Shown: positions 1 to 7,074, counted from the stretch's first letter. The stretch is DNA of 12,728 nucleotides from Phocaeicola sp. (GCA_020026225.1 JAHHQU010000059.1:1-12728), one strand, 5' to 3'. Made by a program: numbers and translations. The notes: generated from the sequence alone by a model not told the origin.

Positions 1-211
1 ATCGGTTCTGAGTGGACTTTACTTCTTTTATATCCATTCCAAACTTCTGCAAGATTTCAATATCAGCTTTAATTGTCTGACGGTGCGACTTAATATCATA
101 TTTCTCCAGACACTGCAAAAGCTGCGCCGTAGTAAGGTAGTGATCTTCATCTGTCTGTTCATATAATATCTTGGCAAGATACAACGGCCTTACTTTTGCA
201 TCATTGTCCAT
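1..211 (-). CDS. HTH/WYL-type transcriptional regulator, N-terminal part
   Basis: Partial gene; the ATG is at 211-209 and the reading frame runs off the left edge after 70 codons. The visible protein begins MDNDAKVRPLYLAKILYEQT and continues with a winged-helix stretch (roughly residues 27-60: LTTAQLLQ, then SHRQTIKADIEIL, then KFGMDI). This is the N-terminal DNA-binding pattern of DeoR-like/WYL-domain regulators, in which a C-terminal WYL domain senses a ligand. The WYL part itself lies outside the window, so that half of the call is inferred from family resemblance. A GAGAAGG ribosome binding site overlaps the end of the upstream XRE-type gene, whose stop codon is 13 bases away, so the two are very likely cotranscribed and translationally linked. 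Confidence 0.7.
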   Translation of the reverse strand, partial: MDNDAKVRPLYLAKILYEQTDEDHYLTTAQLLQCLEKYDIKSHRQTIKADIEILQKFGMDIKEVKSTQNR

Positions 212-224
212 TCAGATCACCTTC

Positions 225-431
225 TCATTCATCTTCTATAACTTCCATCAAATCGCCTATATCGCAATGAAATATCTTGCAAAGTCGAAGCATGACTTCC
301 ATAGATACAGGCTGATCTTTATTTAATTTGGTCATGGTATATGTACAAATCTCTGCGGCAGATGCAAGTTCTTTCTTTTTCAGCTTATTTTGCTTCATCT
401 TTCTCCACAATTTATCGTAGCTAACAAGCAT
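225..431 (-). CDS. Small XRE/Cro-family DNA-binding protein (YozG-like)
   Basis: A 68-aa protein starting MLVSYDKLWRKMKQNKLKKK. It is a single helix-turn-helix domain of the Cro/C1 type: the recognition region is around ELASAAEICTYTMTKLNKD, followed by the typical tail SMEVMLRLCKIFHCDIGDLM. The frame is open to an ATG at 467-465, but I choose the ATG at 431-429. It has a GGAGG at 446-442 with normal spacing, while the upstream ATG has only a TGAGG two bases away. Stand-alone proteins of this size are usually local transcriptional repressors or activators. It is the first gene of a two-gene unit with the HTH/WYL regulator. A promoter and a palindromic operator-like site lie just upstream, which suggests autoregulation. 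The target genes are unknown. Confidence 0.75.
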   Translation of the reverse strand: MLVSYDKLWRKMKQNKLKKKELASAAEICTYTMTKLNKDQPVSMEVMLRLCKIFHCDIGDLMEVIEDE

Positions 432-516
432 ACTGACATCGCCTCCAATGATTCTCAATTTTCTCATTACCTCATCTGCTCAGAAGTCTGCAAACCATTT
501 TGCGTATAACTCTTGA

Positions 517-536
517 CGGTACCGAAATTGGTACCG
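517..536. promoter_or_regulatory. Palindromic operator-like site
   Basis: A perfect 7-bp inverted repeat, CGGTACC and GGTACCG, separated by GAAATT. It falls directly downstream of the predicted -10 for the XRE/WYL unit, over the expected first twenty transcribed bases. That is a natural place for a repressor of this unit, plausibly the XRE protein, to bind. Binding is inferred. Confidence 0.4.
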
Positions 537-543
537 GGTCCAT

Positions 544-573
544 TTTATACACTGTCAGATTTTACGCTTACAA
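544..573 (-). promoter_or_regulatory. Predicted promoter of the XRE-WYL regulatory unit
   Basis: On the minus strand, TTGTAA (573-568) and TATAAA (549-544) are separated by 18 bases. Transcription would start near 537, leaving about 105 bases of leader before the chosen XRE start at 431. It lies between the pilus operon terminator and the regulator genes, which fits an independent unit. Confidence 0.45.
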
Positions 574-582
574 TGATATAAT

Positions 583-628
583 AGTAAAAGCACCATGTGT
601 GTTATTGCACACTCACGATGCTTTTACT
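583..628 (-). terminator. Hairpin terminator of the pilus operon
   Basis: A perfect 10-bp outer stem (AGTAAAAGCA at 583-592 pairs with TGCTTTTACT at 619-628), with an inner TGTG/CACA pairing around a TTATTG loop. It starts five bases after the stop codon of the last pilus gene. On the minus strand the right arm ends GCTTTTACTATTAT, a U-rich but interrupted tail, so it is a reasonable though not ideal intrinsic terminator. Confidence 0.65.
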
Positions 629-633
629 GATGA

Positions 634-1329
634 CTATTTATTTTTTGACTGCCTATATCGTTTCCACCCAATTATAACCAGTGCAATACCTACAATAATC
701 AACACAGGTATCGGCCAATTGAGTTGTCCTGTCTGGGGCAGTTTAGAATCGCTTGGATCCGCTGGAACAATCGGATTAGACGGAGGATCTGAATCTTCTG
801 GGTTCCAACCACATTTTGGTGAAGTTGTTACTGTATAGTTTATACTTCCATCCCATAACAGCGGAACACTTACGAGAAACGGATCTACATAATATGATTC
901 ATTTTGGGGTGTCACTTTTGTTCGCACAACCAAATATATCGCAGGATCAAGATTGTAAAATGAAGCGTTTCCCTGTCTGTCAGTTTCGTCCGATGCAATG
1001 TATTCTTCATCGGCAACCATTGAAGTTAATTGTTTTGCCTTAGCACGGGACTCTTCCGCAGTTAGGTTTCCCCAGTCACAGTCAATATTTTTGTATTTCG
1101 GCAATATTGTATATCGAATATGTGAATTTCCCTCAGACATCAAAACCTCAGCATCTGCAATGCGAACAATTGAAAATTCATCTTCAGCGATGTAAAATCG
1201 TTCTCCATCTACATGAGTAGAACAGTGGAGATAAAGTGTGCCTGACCATTCTGCCGCAAAAGCCGGGAGACAGAACATAGACAACAGTATTGAAATACAA
1301 ATTGTAATAATAATTCTATGTAGTTTCAT
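634..1329 (-). CDS. Minor (likely basal) pilin with LPQTG sorting signal
   Basis: A 231-aa secreted protein. It has a signal peptide with hydrophobic core at about residues 6-26 and likely cleavage at AFA-A, a globular region (27-172), a proline-rich stretch (177-196), LPQTG at 197-201, a transmembrane helix and a basic tail (KRYRQSKNK), which is a complete cell-wall sorting signal. The middle (ASFYNLDPAIYLVV, then PFLVSVPLLWDGSINYTV) follows the pattern of SpaB/Cna-B-like minor pilins. The segment NYTVTTSPK (164-172) resembles the pilin motif (WxxxVxVYPK), with K172 as the possible linkage lysine. Its small size, its proline-rich stalk and its place next to a class C sortase suggest the subunit that joins the pilus shaft to the cell wall. 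It is the last gene of the operon, starting one base after the sortase stop, with GGAG inside the sortase gene. Confidence 0.8.
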   Translation of the reverse strand: MKLHRIIITICISILLSMFCLPAFAAEWSGTLYLHCSTHVDGERFYIAEDEFSIVRIADAEVLMSEGNSHIRYTILPKYKNIDCDWGNLTAEESRAKAKQLTSMVADEEYIASDETDRQGNASFYNLDPAIYLVVRTKVTPQNESYYVDPFLVSVPLLWDGSINYTVTTSPKCGWNPEDSDPPSNPIVPADPSDSKLPQTGQLNWPIPVLIIVGIALVIIGWKRYRQSKNK

Positions 1330-1330
1330 G

Positions 1331-2203
1331 TTACTGTCTCCTAGCTCTAACTAACCTAAACATTTTTCTAAAGACCAAACGCAAAATCAAAAAAACTAAA
1401 ATTGCAAGCAAGCCAAGTATCAAATGTTTGTATTGCAGGGGTATCTTGTCAAGAATATCTCCTTCCGCTTCTGGAATAAGGGAAGATCCATCTGCTGGTG
1501 GTGTATATGGAATGCGTGTTCCCCGGACAAGTAGCCGATGGGAATTGATTCCATAAGGTGTGCACGTGATAAGAGTCACGTAGTCTTCACCTGGCACAAT
1601 TGCCAATTCTTTGGTATCATCCGGTAAGACCATTAGGATTTGATCCACTTGATAAGCAAGGATCTGATCCAAAACCCGGATATAAAAGCAATCACCTTTC
1701 TTGACCTGGTCCAAATTGGTGAACAGACTAGCTGAAGGCAGGCCTCTGTGTCCAGAAAGGGCCGCATGGGTGGATGGTCCACCCACTGGCAGAGAGGTGT
1801 TCTCTACATGGCCGATGCCGACCTGCAAAACAGATTCTTTGGTACCGTGATAAATTGGAATAGTTTCATTCAGCGTGGGTAGAACAATATAACCAATCAT
1901 TCCATTACCAGTTAAATCTAGCACTTTCCAGTATTCATCTCGGCAGAAGGGTCTTCCCAATTCATCGGTAAGTGGGAACCCCTCCTGTGTTTCTTTTGCC
2001 AATACACGATTGTAATCGATTGCCTGCTGCAGAATCGCCTGTCGAGCCGCTTCATTTTGTTGTTCTACCAGTCCGTCATAACTGCCAGCTGCCCGGCTAC
2101 CATTTTTTCCTGATAGATATGTACTGAGGGATGGATAGAGCAGGATCGCTGCTCCAATCAGAACACAAAGCAGTCGAATAACGCTCTGCAGTTTCTTTTG
2201 CAT
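1331..2203 (-). CDS. Class C sortase (pilin polymerase)
   Basis: A 290-aa membrane transpeptidase that joins pilin subunits by cleaving LPXTG signals and linking them to a lysine of the next subunit. There are hydrophobic segments at both ends (about 9-27 and 260-276), as is usual for class C enzymes. The catalytic residues are visible: His152 in LSGHRG, Cys214 in TLITCTPYG and Arg223 in INSHRLLVRGTR; this C-terminal block is diagnostic of class C. The usual DPW/DPF lid motif before the core is not evident: the segment before GNGMIGYI reads ELGRPFCRDEYWKVLDLT. The gene lies three bases after the major pilin stop, with GGAG six bases before its ATG, so it is translated from the pilin message. 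It most likely polymerises the pilin encoded at 2207-3781. Confidence 0.92.
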   Translation of the reverse strand: MQKKLQSVIRLLCVLIGAAILLYPSLSTYLSGKNGSRAAGSYDGLVEQQNEAARQAILQQAIDYNRVLAKETQEGFPLTDELGRPFCRDEYWKVLDLTGNGMIGYIVLPTLNETIPIYHGTKESVLQVGIGHVENTSLPVGGPSTHAALSGHRGLPSASLFTNLDQVKKGDCFYIRVLDQILAYQVDQILMVLPDDTKELAIVPGEDYVTLITCTPYGINSHRLLVRGTRIPYTPPADGSSLIPEAEGDILDKIPLQYKHLILGLLAILVFLILRLVFRKMFRLVRARRQ

Positions 2204-2206
2204 GGA

Positions 2207-3781
2207 TTACTCCTGCTCCTTCTTCTTGCGAGAGGTGAAGCCGATACCGCCAATAACCAGTGCAGCACCAACAATGGTCAGACCAATGGTACCAATGCTA
2301 CCAGTTTCAGGCAGGAAGGTACCGTTCTTGTTCTGAACATTGATCACGTTGCTCGCAGTACCCTCGGCGTTGCCTACAACATACTTGGGGAAGCCGGTAG
2401 ACAGAGAGCCGTCCATCTCATACTGAGCCTGGATCTCAAACCCAACCGGCTTTGTCAGAGGATTATATCCGTCAGGTGCAGCCTTTTCCACCAGCTGATA
2501 TTTACCAGCCTTCATACCCTTGATGACGACATTACCAGTAACCACGGTGACAAAGGTGTCCACACCAGTTGCCTGCTCAGCTGCAGTTGCCACACGATAC
2601 TCTGTATCGGAAACCTTTACCAGCTTGATGGTCTTTCCAGTGGAATCCTGCAGTTCGAACACAGCACCGGGCAGCAGAGTTTTCATGTCGCTGTTTGCAT
2701 ACTTATGAATCTGGATGTCAAAGGTGTAGGTTTTTGTAATAGAGGGCTCAGAGGTACCGTGCTGTGCATTATCGGGATCGTTGCTGTACTCCAACGCAGC
2801 CTTGTTGGTGTTGGGGTTGGTGCCAACCTGAGCATTCTCATTCAGAGTTGCAGCATAGCTGACCTTGATTGCAGCGCCAGGAACTGCACCGGGGACCTTC
2901 TTCAGATCGGTAAAGGTGATTTCCAGAACAGTCTCACCATCAGTGCCATTGCTGGTAGCAACGGTATAATTGTTATCCATAGTCACTTCCTGACCATCGA
3001 TGGTGACCTTAATAGTGTTCTGATCCAGAGTCAGCCCCTTGGACATGGTATCCTTAAACTTAAAGAAATAGGTAGTGTAGTCAGTCATGTTGGGAACCTT
3101 GGATGTCAGCTCAAAGTTGACCTTGTCGCCGATCTGTGCAGAGGTACCGTGGCCGCCTTCCGGGGTAACAGTTTTATCAACGGTGGGATACTCGGTCTTC
3201 AGATTGATGTTGACAACAGCATCGTCACGCACGTTGACTAGCATAGCATCGGTCACACGGTTGGTAGCAGTGGAACCACTGGCAGGCAGCACCAGATAGT
3301 AGCCAGAGGTCAAGTTGTTGAAGGTAACGCTGTTGGTATCGCCAGCAGTCTGCTTCTCGGTCAGGTCAGCAAAATCAGTGCTGTGTGCTTTATAGTTAGC
3401 TTTTGCCTCCTTAGCAAAATCAATCAGAGAAGTACCCACAGTAGTGGTGCTTTCTGACTGGAGCTTGGAGACATAGTCATAAGCTTCCTGAGAAGTAGCA
3501 TTCTCGTCGACACCCTTATGCAACTGCTGATTGAAGAAATCCTGCCAAGCAGACTCCAGAGTGTAACCGACAGTTGCGCCATCAGCGCCAATGTTGCCAG
3601 TAAACATACGAACGATGGTCACATTCTTGCCTTTTAGCTGTGGACCGCTAACGGTAATAACACCGTTAGTTTCAACTGCCAAAGGATTGATAGAGTGTTC
3701 TGCCGCAAATGCGGTCAAGCTCAAGCCCATGGCTATAGTAAGGACCAAGAGCAGAGACACGATTTTTTTCATTGTTTTCAT
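2207..3781 (-). CDS. Major pilin (shaft subunit), SpaA/Cna-B type, LPETG
   Basis: A 524-aa secreted protein: signal peptide 1-26 (cleavage near AFA-A), an N-terminal pilin domain to about 195, a middle isopeptide-type domain (about 198-350), and a C-terminal Cna-B/SpaA domain (about 352-486). LPETG is at 490-494, followed by a transmembrane helix and RKKKEQE. The C-terminal domain shows an isopeptide triad: Lys360 (IQIHK), Glu432 in the E-box YQLVEKAAPDGY, and an Asn near 484 (NVQNKNG). The segment VVNINLKTEYP aligns with the pilin motif, but the lysine (K195) comes before YP and not after it, so the linkage residue is uncertain. Size and position directly before a class C sortase mark it as the shaft subunit. 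By eye it is more GC-rich than the large adhesin gene upstream, suggesting a mosaic operon. The start has AAGGA about nine bases upstream. Confidence 0.88.
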   Translation of the reverse strand: MKTMKKIVSLLLVLTIAMGLSLTAFAAEHSINPLAVETNGVITVSGPQLKGKNVTIVRMFTGNIGADGATVGYTLESAWQDFFNQQLHKGVDENATSQEAYDYVSKLQSESTTTVGTSLIDFAKEAKANYKAHSTDFADLTEKQTAGDTNSVTFNNLTSGYYLVLPASGSTATNRVTDAMLVNVRDDAVVNINLKTEYPTVDKTVTPEGGHGTSAQIGDKVNFELTSKVPNMTDYTTYFFKFKDTMSKGLTLDQNTIKVTIDGQEVTMDNNYTVATSNGTDGETVLEITFTDLKKVPGAVPGAAIKVSYAATLNENAQVGTNPNTNKAALEYSNDPDNAQHGTSEPSITKTYTFDIQIHKYANSDMKTLLPGAVFELQDSTGKTIKLVKVSDTEYRVATAAEQATGVDTFVTVVTGNVVIKGMKAGKYQLVEKAAPDGYNPLTKPVGFEIQAQYEMDGSLSTGFPKYVVGNAEGTASNVINVQNKNGTFLPETGSIGTIGLTIVGAALVIGGIGFTSRKKKEQE

Positions 3782-3840
3782 TGTTAATTATCCTTTTCTT
3801 TTAAAATTTATTTGGGTACTTAATTAGGTTGCTTAATGTA

Positions 3841-6204
3841 TTAGAGCTGATAGAAAGTCTTTCTATTCTGAAAAATCCCAAACATAATAAGCAAACCGCC
3901 TGTCACGATAAAACACCAGTCACCTCCTTCCCCGGTAGCGGGCAATTTACCAGCTATCTTATTCTTTACAATAAGATTCCAGTCAGTTGCACTATCCTTG
4001 TTTTCTAAGAAAGCCATGTCAGAAAGCGTTGTACTTCCCAAGGTAATTATTGGACCTTCATTTGTCACTTCAACCGCTATTGGCTTCTGAAGAACAGCGA
4101 AGCCAACTGGAGCTGAGGTTTCAACTATATAATAGTTCCCCAATTTCAGTTCTATAGCGTCTGACTTTCCGTTGTTGTCTGTTGAAATTGAAGAATATTT
4201 TCTAATACCAAATACTCCTGACATTCCAGGAATATTCTCTGCACCAGATATATTCTGATCCACCTGTTCGTAGATATCGAAAATCGCACCAGACAGCAGA
4301 CTATTATCTGCTGCGCTTATTTTTATTATGTTTAAATTTGTTTTCGCAGTGACCGCATTTTTATGATTTATAACAGATGTTTCATATGCGACAGGCTTAT
4401 TCCCTGAATTTGGCCCATGAAATTCTTCATAAATATCAAAATGTTCAAACGGATAATCCGTTCTTTGGGCTTCTTCTCTTAAATAATATCTACCATCATG
4501 TGATTGATAGTGTAAATAAGACTTTGTACTCTCTACATAGAAAATCGTACCATCGTATTCACTATCCTGCGATGAAATGTATTGATTTACTTTCGCATCT
4601 GCTTCATTCTCAACAATCTGTTCACCCTTGATATATACACTTCCCGAAGCTGATTTATTTTCAAAGATAAACCCCTCTCCTTTGTCCTGCCGTTTAAATC
4701 TAACAGTCCACTTTGCATACTCCGGTACATTGGAAAGTGTACCATCGTCATTCACTGTAACTTTCCCCCGAGTCATATGCTTATGTCCAGTAGTATATGT
4801 TTCGTGCGTCAAGACATCCGGCAAGTTTCTCACCTTAAACACATACGTTTTTCCGTCTTCTAAATCCTGAGTATCTTTTTTTATCCACTCACCAGATGAA
4901 CTGCTTTCTGCATCAACTTTGGTAATCGGTCCATACTCTGCTGTATATCCCGCAATGGGATTCTCTACGATTGAATAGGGAAATTCCTCATCACCATTAG
5001 GTAACTCAAGCCCTTCAAACACTCCCTGCCAGCCATTCTCTGCATTGAGAACAAGCTCTCGCCCTGTAGGTTTCATATCACCTTCCACACTTTTTTTGTA
5101 CAAGGCTATTGTTACGGGACTTTGTCCATCATCCCCATCAGCCCATTCTTTTTTTACTTTCAAACTTGTGGTCGCTGGTGTTTCAACCTTCTCATTCCTT
5201 ATCACAGTCTGATATGTTCCGGAAATAGGGTCGAGTTCATAAAGCACAAACTTATCTATTTTACCGGCAAATTCATCTTTATCTTCTCTTGTATAGTATT
5301 TTTGATCATGCTCACTGTACTCAAGATACGTTTTTGCACTTTCCACATAGAATATACGGTCTTCCGGCGGAATATATTGGTTCACCTTTGCATCGCTTTC
5401 ATGCTCTACACAATGTTCTCCTTGCATATGAAAGGTTCCATTGTAATAATTTGAAAATATAAAGCCGTCACCCTTGTCCTGACTTCTATATCGGACTGTC
5501 CACATGGCTGATGCAGGTACATCAACGATCGTTCCATCGGTATTTACTGTAATGGTACCTCTTGTTAATAATTTTTCCTGTGTGTGATCCAGAACTGCGT
5601 CTATTACTTCCGGATCTTTTACTCGGAACACGTATGTTTTCCCATCTTGCAAACTGTTATCTTGTGAGGGCCTCCACGAATCCGGTACTTTTTCTATAGG
5701 ACCGTATTTCGATGTGTATCCATCAATCTGTTCTTCAACAACCGTATAAGCAAATTCCTTGCCATCCTTCGGAATGTCGAGATTATCGAACACTCCTTGC
5801 CAATTATTTTCTTGACTTAAGGTAAGTGTTCGTCCAGTAGATTGTGATATTCCATCATTTCCTGTTTTCCATAATGTAACAGTAACTGATTCGTTGAGTG
5901 GGAATTGATCATCTGACCATTGCTTTATTACTTTAAGACTGGTTTTTGTTTTATTCCTTTCAGGGATGCTTAATGGCAACGCTATATCATCTACCAGCCC
6001 AAATCCGTCGCCCAAATCATATTCATCGCAAGATACTGACTCTTCAACATCTTGTTCTTCTGTACATTGAGATTTCTCTTTATCGCACACCATTTCTGTA
6101 TCTATCGCAAACACTGTAAACGATGTTGTGAATAAAAGAGCACTAAACAGTAAAAGAACCATTATTTGTTTTAGCACATTAGATGTCTTTCTTCTTTTTT
6201 TCAT
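3841..6204 (-). CDS. Large LPATG surface protein: tip adhesin or accessory pilin with duplicated units
   Basis: A 787-aa protein. The frame opens at 6261, inside the upstream sortase, but the ATG at 6204-6202 has GAGGAG eight bases upstream and begins MKKRRKTSN followed by a signal-peptide hydrophobic core, so I choose it. After an acidic N-terminal stretch with three cysteines (40, 47, 59) come two copies of a roughly 250-270-residue unit (about 88-337 and 346-615). Each has a Cna-B domain (LKVxKxW lysine; E-box YTVVEEQIDGY or YSIVENPIAGY) and an unrecognised domain of about 140-155 residues. A third SpaA/Cna-B domain (about 622-751) carries Lys628, Glu695 (YYIVETSAP) and Asn748. LPATG is at 754-758, followed by a hydrophobic segment and a short basic stretch. 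Surface anchoring is clear. The adhesin role is inferred from size, domain type and position ahead of the shaft pilin. Confidence 0.82.
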   Translation of the reverse strand: MKKRRKTSNVLKQIMVLLLFSALLFTTSFTVFAIDTEMVCDKEKSQCTEEQDVEESVSCDEYDLGDGFGLVDDIALPLSIPERNKTKTSLKVIKQWSDDQFPLNESVTVTLWKTGNDGISQSTGRTLTLSQENNWQGVFDNLDIPKDGKEFAYTVVEEQIDGYTSKYGPIEKVPDSWRPSQDNSLQDGKTYVFRVKDPEVIDAVLDHTQEKLLTRGTITVNTDGTIVDVPASAMWTVRYRSQDKGDGFIFSNYYNGTFHMQGEHCVEHESDAKVNQYIPPEDRIFYVESAKTYLEYSEHDQKYYTREDKDEFAGKIDKFVLYELDPISGTYQTVIRNEKVETPATTSLKVKKEWADGDDGQSPVTIALYKKSVEGDMKPTGRELVLNAENGWQGVFEGLELPNGDEEFPYSIVENPIAGYTAEYGPITKVDAESSSSGEWIKKDTQDLEDGKTYVFKVRNLPDVLTHETYTTGHKHMTRGKVTVNDDGTLSNVPEYAKWTVRFKRQDKGEGFIFENKSASGSVYIKGEQIVENEADAKVNQYISSQDSEYDGTIFYVESTKSYLHYQSHDGRYYLREEAQRTDYPFEHFDIYEEFHGPNSGNKPVAYETSVINHKNAVTAKTNLNIIKISAADNSLLSGAIFDIYEQVDQNISGAENIPGMSGVFGIRKYSSISTDNNGKSDAIELKLGNYYIVETSAPVGFAVLQKPIAVEVTNEGPIITLGSTTLSDMAFLENKDSATDWNLIVKNKIAGKLPATGEGGDWCFIVTGGLLIMFGIFQNRKTFYQL
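4360..5943 (-). repeat. Tandem two-domain duplication inside the large surface protein
   Basis: Copy 1 is encoded at about 5943-5194 and copy 2 at about 5169-4360. They match at protein level across their whole length: TGRxLxLxxENxWQGVF, then DGKTYVFxV, then WTVRxxxQDKGxGFIF, then DAKVNQYI, IFYVES and a YYxRE block. The match is evident in the protein alignment, and divergence is substantial, so this is an old duplication and not a recent slippage product. Confidence 0.8.
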
Positions 6205-6238
6205 TATCCAACTCCTCTTTTTATTTCCAACCTTACTT

Positions 6239-6808
6239 TCAAGGTACAGCAATCGCTCCAATCACGGTTCGTTGTTTTCCACCATATGTACAGGTAAATA
6301 GTGTTAGTTCAAATTTTTCAGAACTAACTTCTTCTATATCTGTCGGTTCCACTGTTTTGATTGATGCAACCTCATAAGTATTTACTTCCTTGTTGATATT
6401 CTGAAATTCAATCAGATCTCCGATTGTCAAATTCTTTAAGGAACCAAAATGTTTTTTATAATTATGACCTAAAATCACCATATTTTTTTCATCTATTGAA
6501 CCAGAATATCGGCATGGTGCCTTTTTGAGTTTTGTATAACTCCATTGAGACATCACAGGTAGATCCAAGCCTAACTCAGGAATTATCAGTCGCCCGATGT
6601 AACAATCTCCATCAATTTCAATCTCCGACATTTCGTCAGATATAACTTCTGTTTGCTGTAGCTGAGTCATTTGCTCCAAAACATGATAGCTTTCTTGTTC
6701 TGCTTGCAATTGCTCAATATCGTTGTGTCTCATCAGTAGTAATGCTGATATAATCATTAACCATCCTAAAAGAATTAAGAACAACCATCCTACCTTATTG
6801 CTTTTCAT
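6239..6808 (-). CDS. Small sortase family transpeptidase, class uncertain
   Basis: A 189-aa protein beginning MKSNKVGWLFLILLGWLM, with one N-terminal membrane anchor (about 7-25), a short linker with coiled-coil tendency and a sortase core. Catalytic residues are visible: His115 in VILGHNYKKHFG, Cys173 in TLFTCTYGG and Arg180 in GGKQRTV. It lacks the C-terminal membrane helix and the CTPYGINSHR block of class C, so it is not a second standard pilin polymerase. It resembles the small class D-like or unclassified sortases of Clostridia. The frame is open further upstream to 6892, but the ATG at 6808-6806 has a strong AGGAGAAGG site. As first gene of the operon, directly before the LPATG protein, it may anchor that protein or the finished pilus to the wall. 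This role is inferred. Confidence 0.85.
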   Translation of the reverse strand: MKSNKVGWLFLILLGWLMIISALLLMRHNDIEQLQAEQESYHVLEQMTQLQQTEVISDEMSEIEIDGDCYIGRLIIPELGLDLPVMSQWSYTKLKKAPCRYSGSIDEKNMVILGHNYKKHFGSLKNLTIGDLIEFQNINKEVNTYEVASIKTVEPTDIEEVSSEKFELTLFTCTYGGKQRTVIGAIAVP

Positions 6809-6899
6809 AACCTTCTCCTGATTCTGTATTTTAACGGAATGGTATGCAGTCAACCATGATAAAAATTTATGCTTTACGAAAATAAGAAGCATTCAGTGT
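6809..6899 (-). promoter_or_regulatory. Fixed leader between the invertible switch and the pilus operon
   Basis: Ninety-one AT-rich bases outside the inverted sites. On the minus strand they hold two small potential stem-loops (ATGCTT/AAGCAT and ATGGT/ACCAT) and the ribosome binding site of the first sortase. A TTGACT (6853-6848) is present, but the only -10-like boxes are TAAAAT at a spacing of 14 or the poor AATACA at 17, so at best it is a weak constitutive promoter. Confidence 0.35.
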
Positions 6900-6925
6900 G
6901 GGGAATAAAGTACACTTTTTTCCCC
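6900..6925 (-). other. Left inverted recombination site (IRL) of the invertible switch
   Basis: A 26-bp site that, read on the minus strand, matches the right site at 22 of 26 positions. It begins GGGG, ends CCCC, and shares the central GTGTACTT. It has two imperfectly symmetrical 12-bp arms around an asymmetric GT core, which is the architecture of serine invertase crossover sites (hix/gix type). Opposite orientation to the right site means that recombination would invert the DNA between them and not delete it. Confidence 0.8.
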
Positions 6926-7036
6926 ATATAGGACTTGCTTTTTAAGAGAATATGAAGTATAATACTTTGGCATTGAATTCGCTGTGTTTTTGACTTTTTT
7001 TATGAAAATAGACGGTTTTCGATAGGTCATGCCGCC
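6926..7036. other. Predicted invertible DNA segment carrying a promoter
   Basis: One hundred and eleven bases enclosed by the two inverted 26-bp sites. No convincing gene is present. It contains one near-consensus promoter on the plus strand (6935-6963), which at present fires rightwards, away from the pilus operon and antisense to the recombinase gene. After inversion about the centre near 6981 the same promoter would sit on the minus strand with its start near 6992, about 180 bases upstream of the first pilus gene. The geometry is directly visible; that inversion occurs is inferred from the sites and the adjacent recombinase. Confidence 0.75.
6935..6963 (+). promoter_or_regulatory. Promoter inside the invertible segment, currently facing away from the pilus operon
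   Basis: TTGCTT (6935-6940), 17-base spacer, TATAAT (6958-6963), a near-consensus sigma-A promoter with start near 6970. The -10 is embedded in a perfect dyad, AAGTAT-A-ATACTT (6955-6967), which might bind a regulator. The reverse strand also shows TATTAT here but no acceptable -35, so the promoter is effectively one-directional. Confidence 0.7.
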
Positions 7037-7062
7037 GGGGTAAAATGTGTACTTATTTCCCC
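7037..7062 (+). other. Right inverted recombination site (IRR) of the invertible switch
   Basis: A 26-bp partner of the left site. Mismatches to it fall only at positions 5, 10, 19 and 20 of the site, all A/T exchanges; the GGGG and CCCC ends and the central block around the GT core are identical. It lies 12 bases beyond the recombinase stop codon, so enzyme gene and target form one compact module. Confidence 0.8.
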
Positions 7063-7074
7063 ATATGGCTGTTT

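Noticed and set aside
432..467. Longer start for the small XRE protein
   Set aside because: The upstream ATG has a ribosome binding site only two bases away; the internal ATG has a well-spaced GGAGG.
2198..3241. Long plus-strand open frame (347 codons)
   Set aside because: It lies wholly antisense to the clear major pilin gene, has no family resemblance and a low-complexity composition; a shadow frame.
6205..6261. Longer start for the large surface protein
   Set aside because: It would overlap the upstream sortase and put 19 residues before a normal signal peptide; the ATG at 6204 has a much better ribosome binding site.
6828..6853. Possible fixed promoter in front of the first pilus gene
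   Set aside because: TTGACT with TAAAAT is only 14 bases apart and the 17-base alternative AATACA is poor; not called, though weak constitutive expression cannot be excluded.
6990..7020. TTGACT on the plus strand inside the invertible segment
   Set aside because: No -10-like hexamer at 15-19 bases, so it is not counted as a second promoter.
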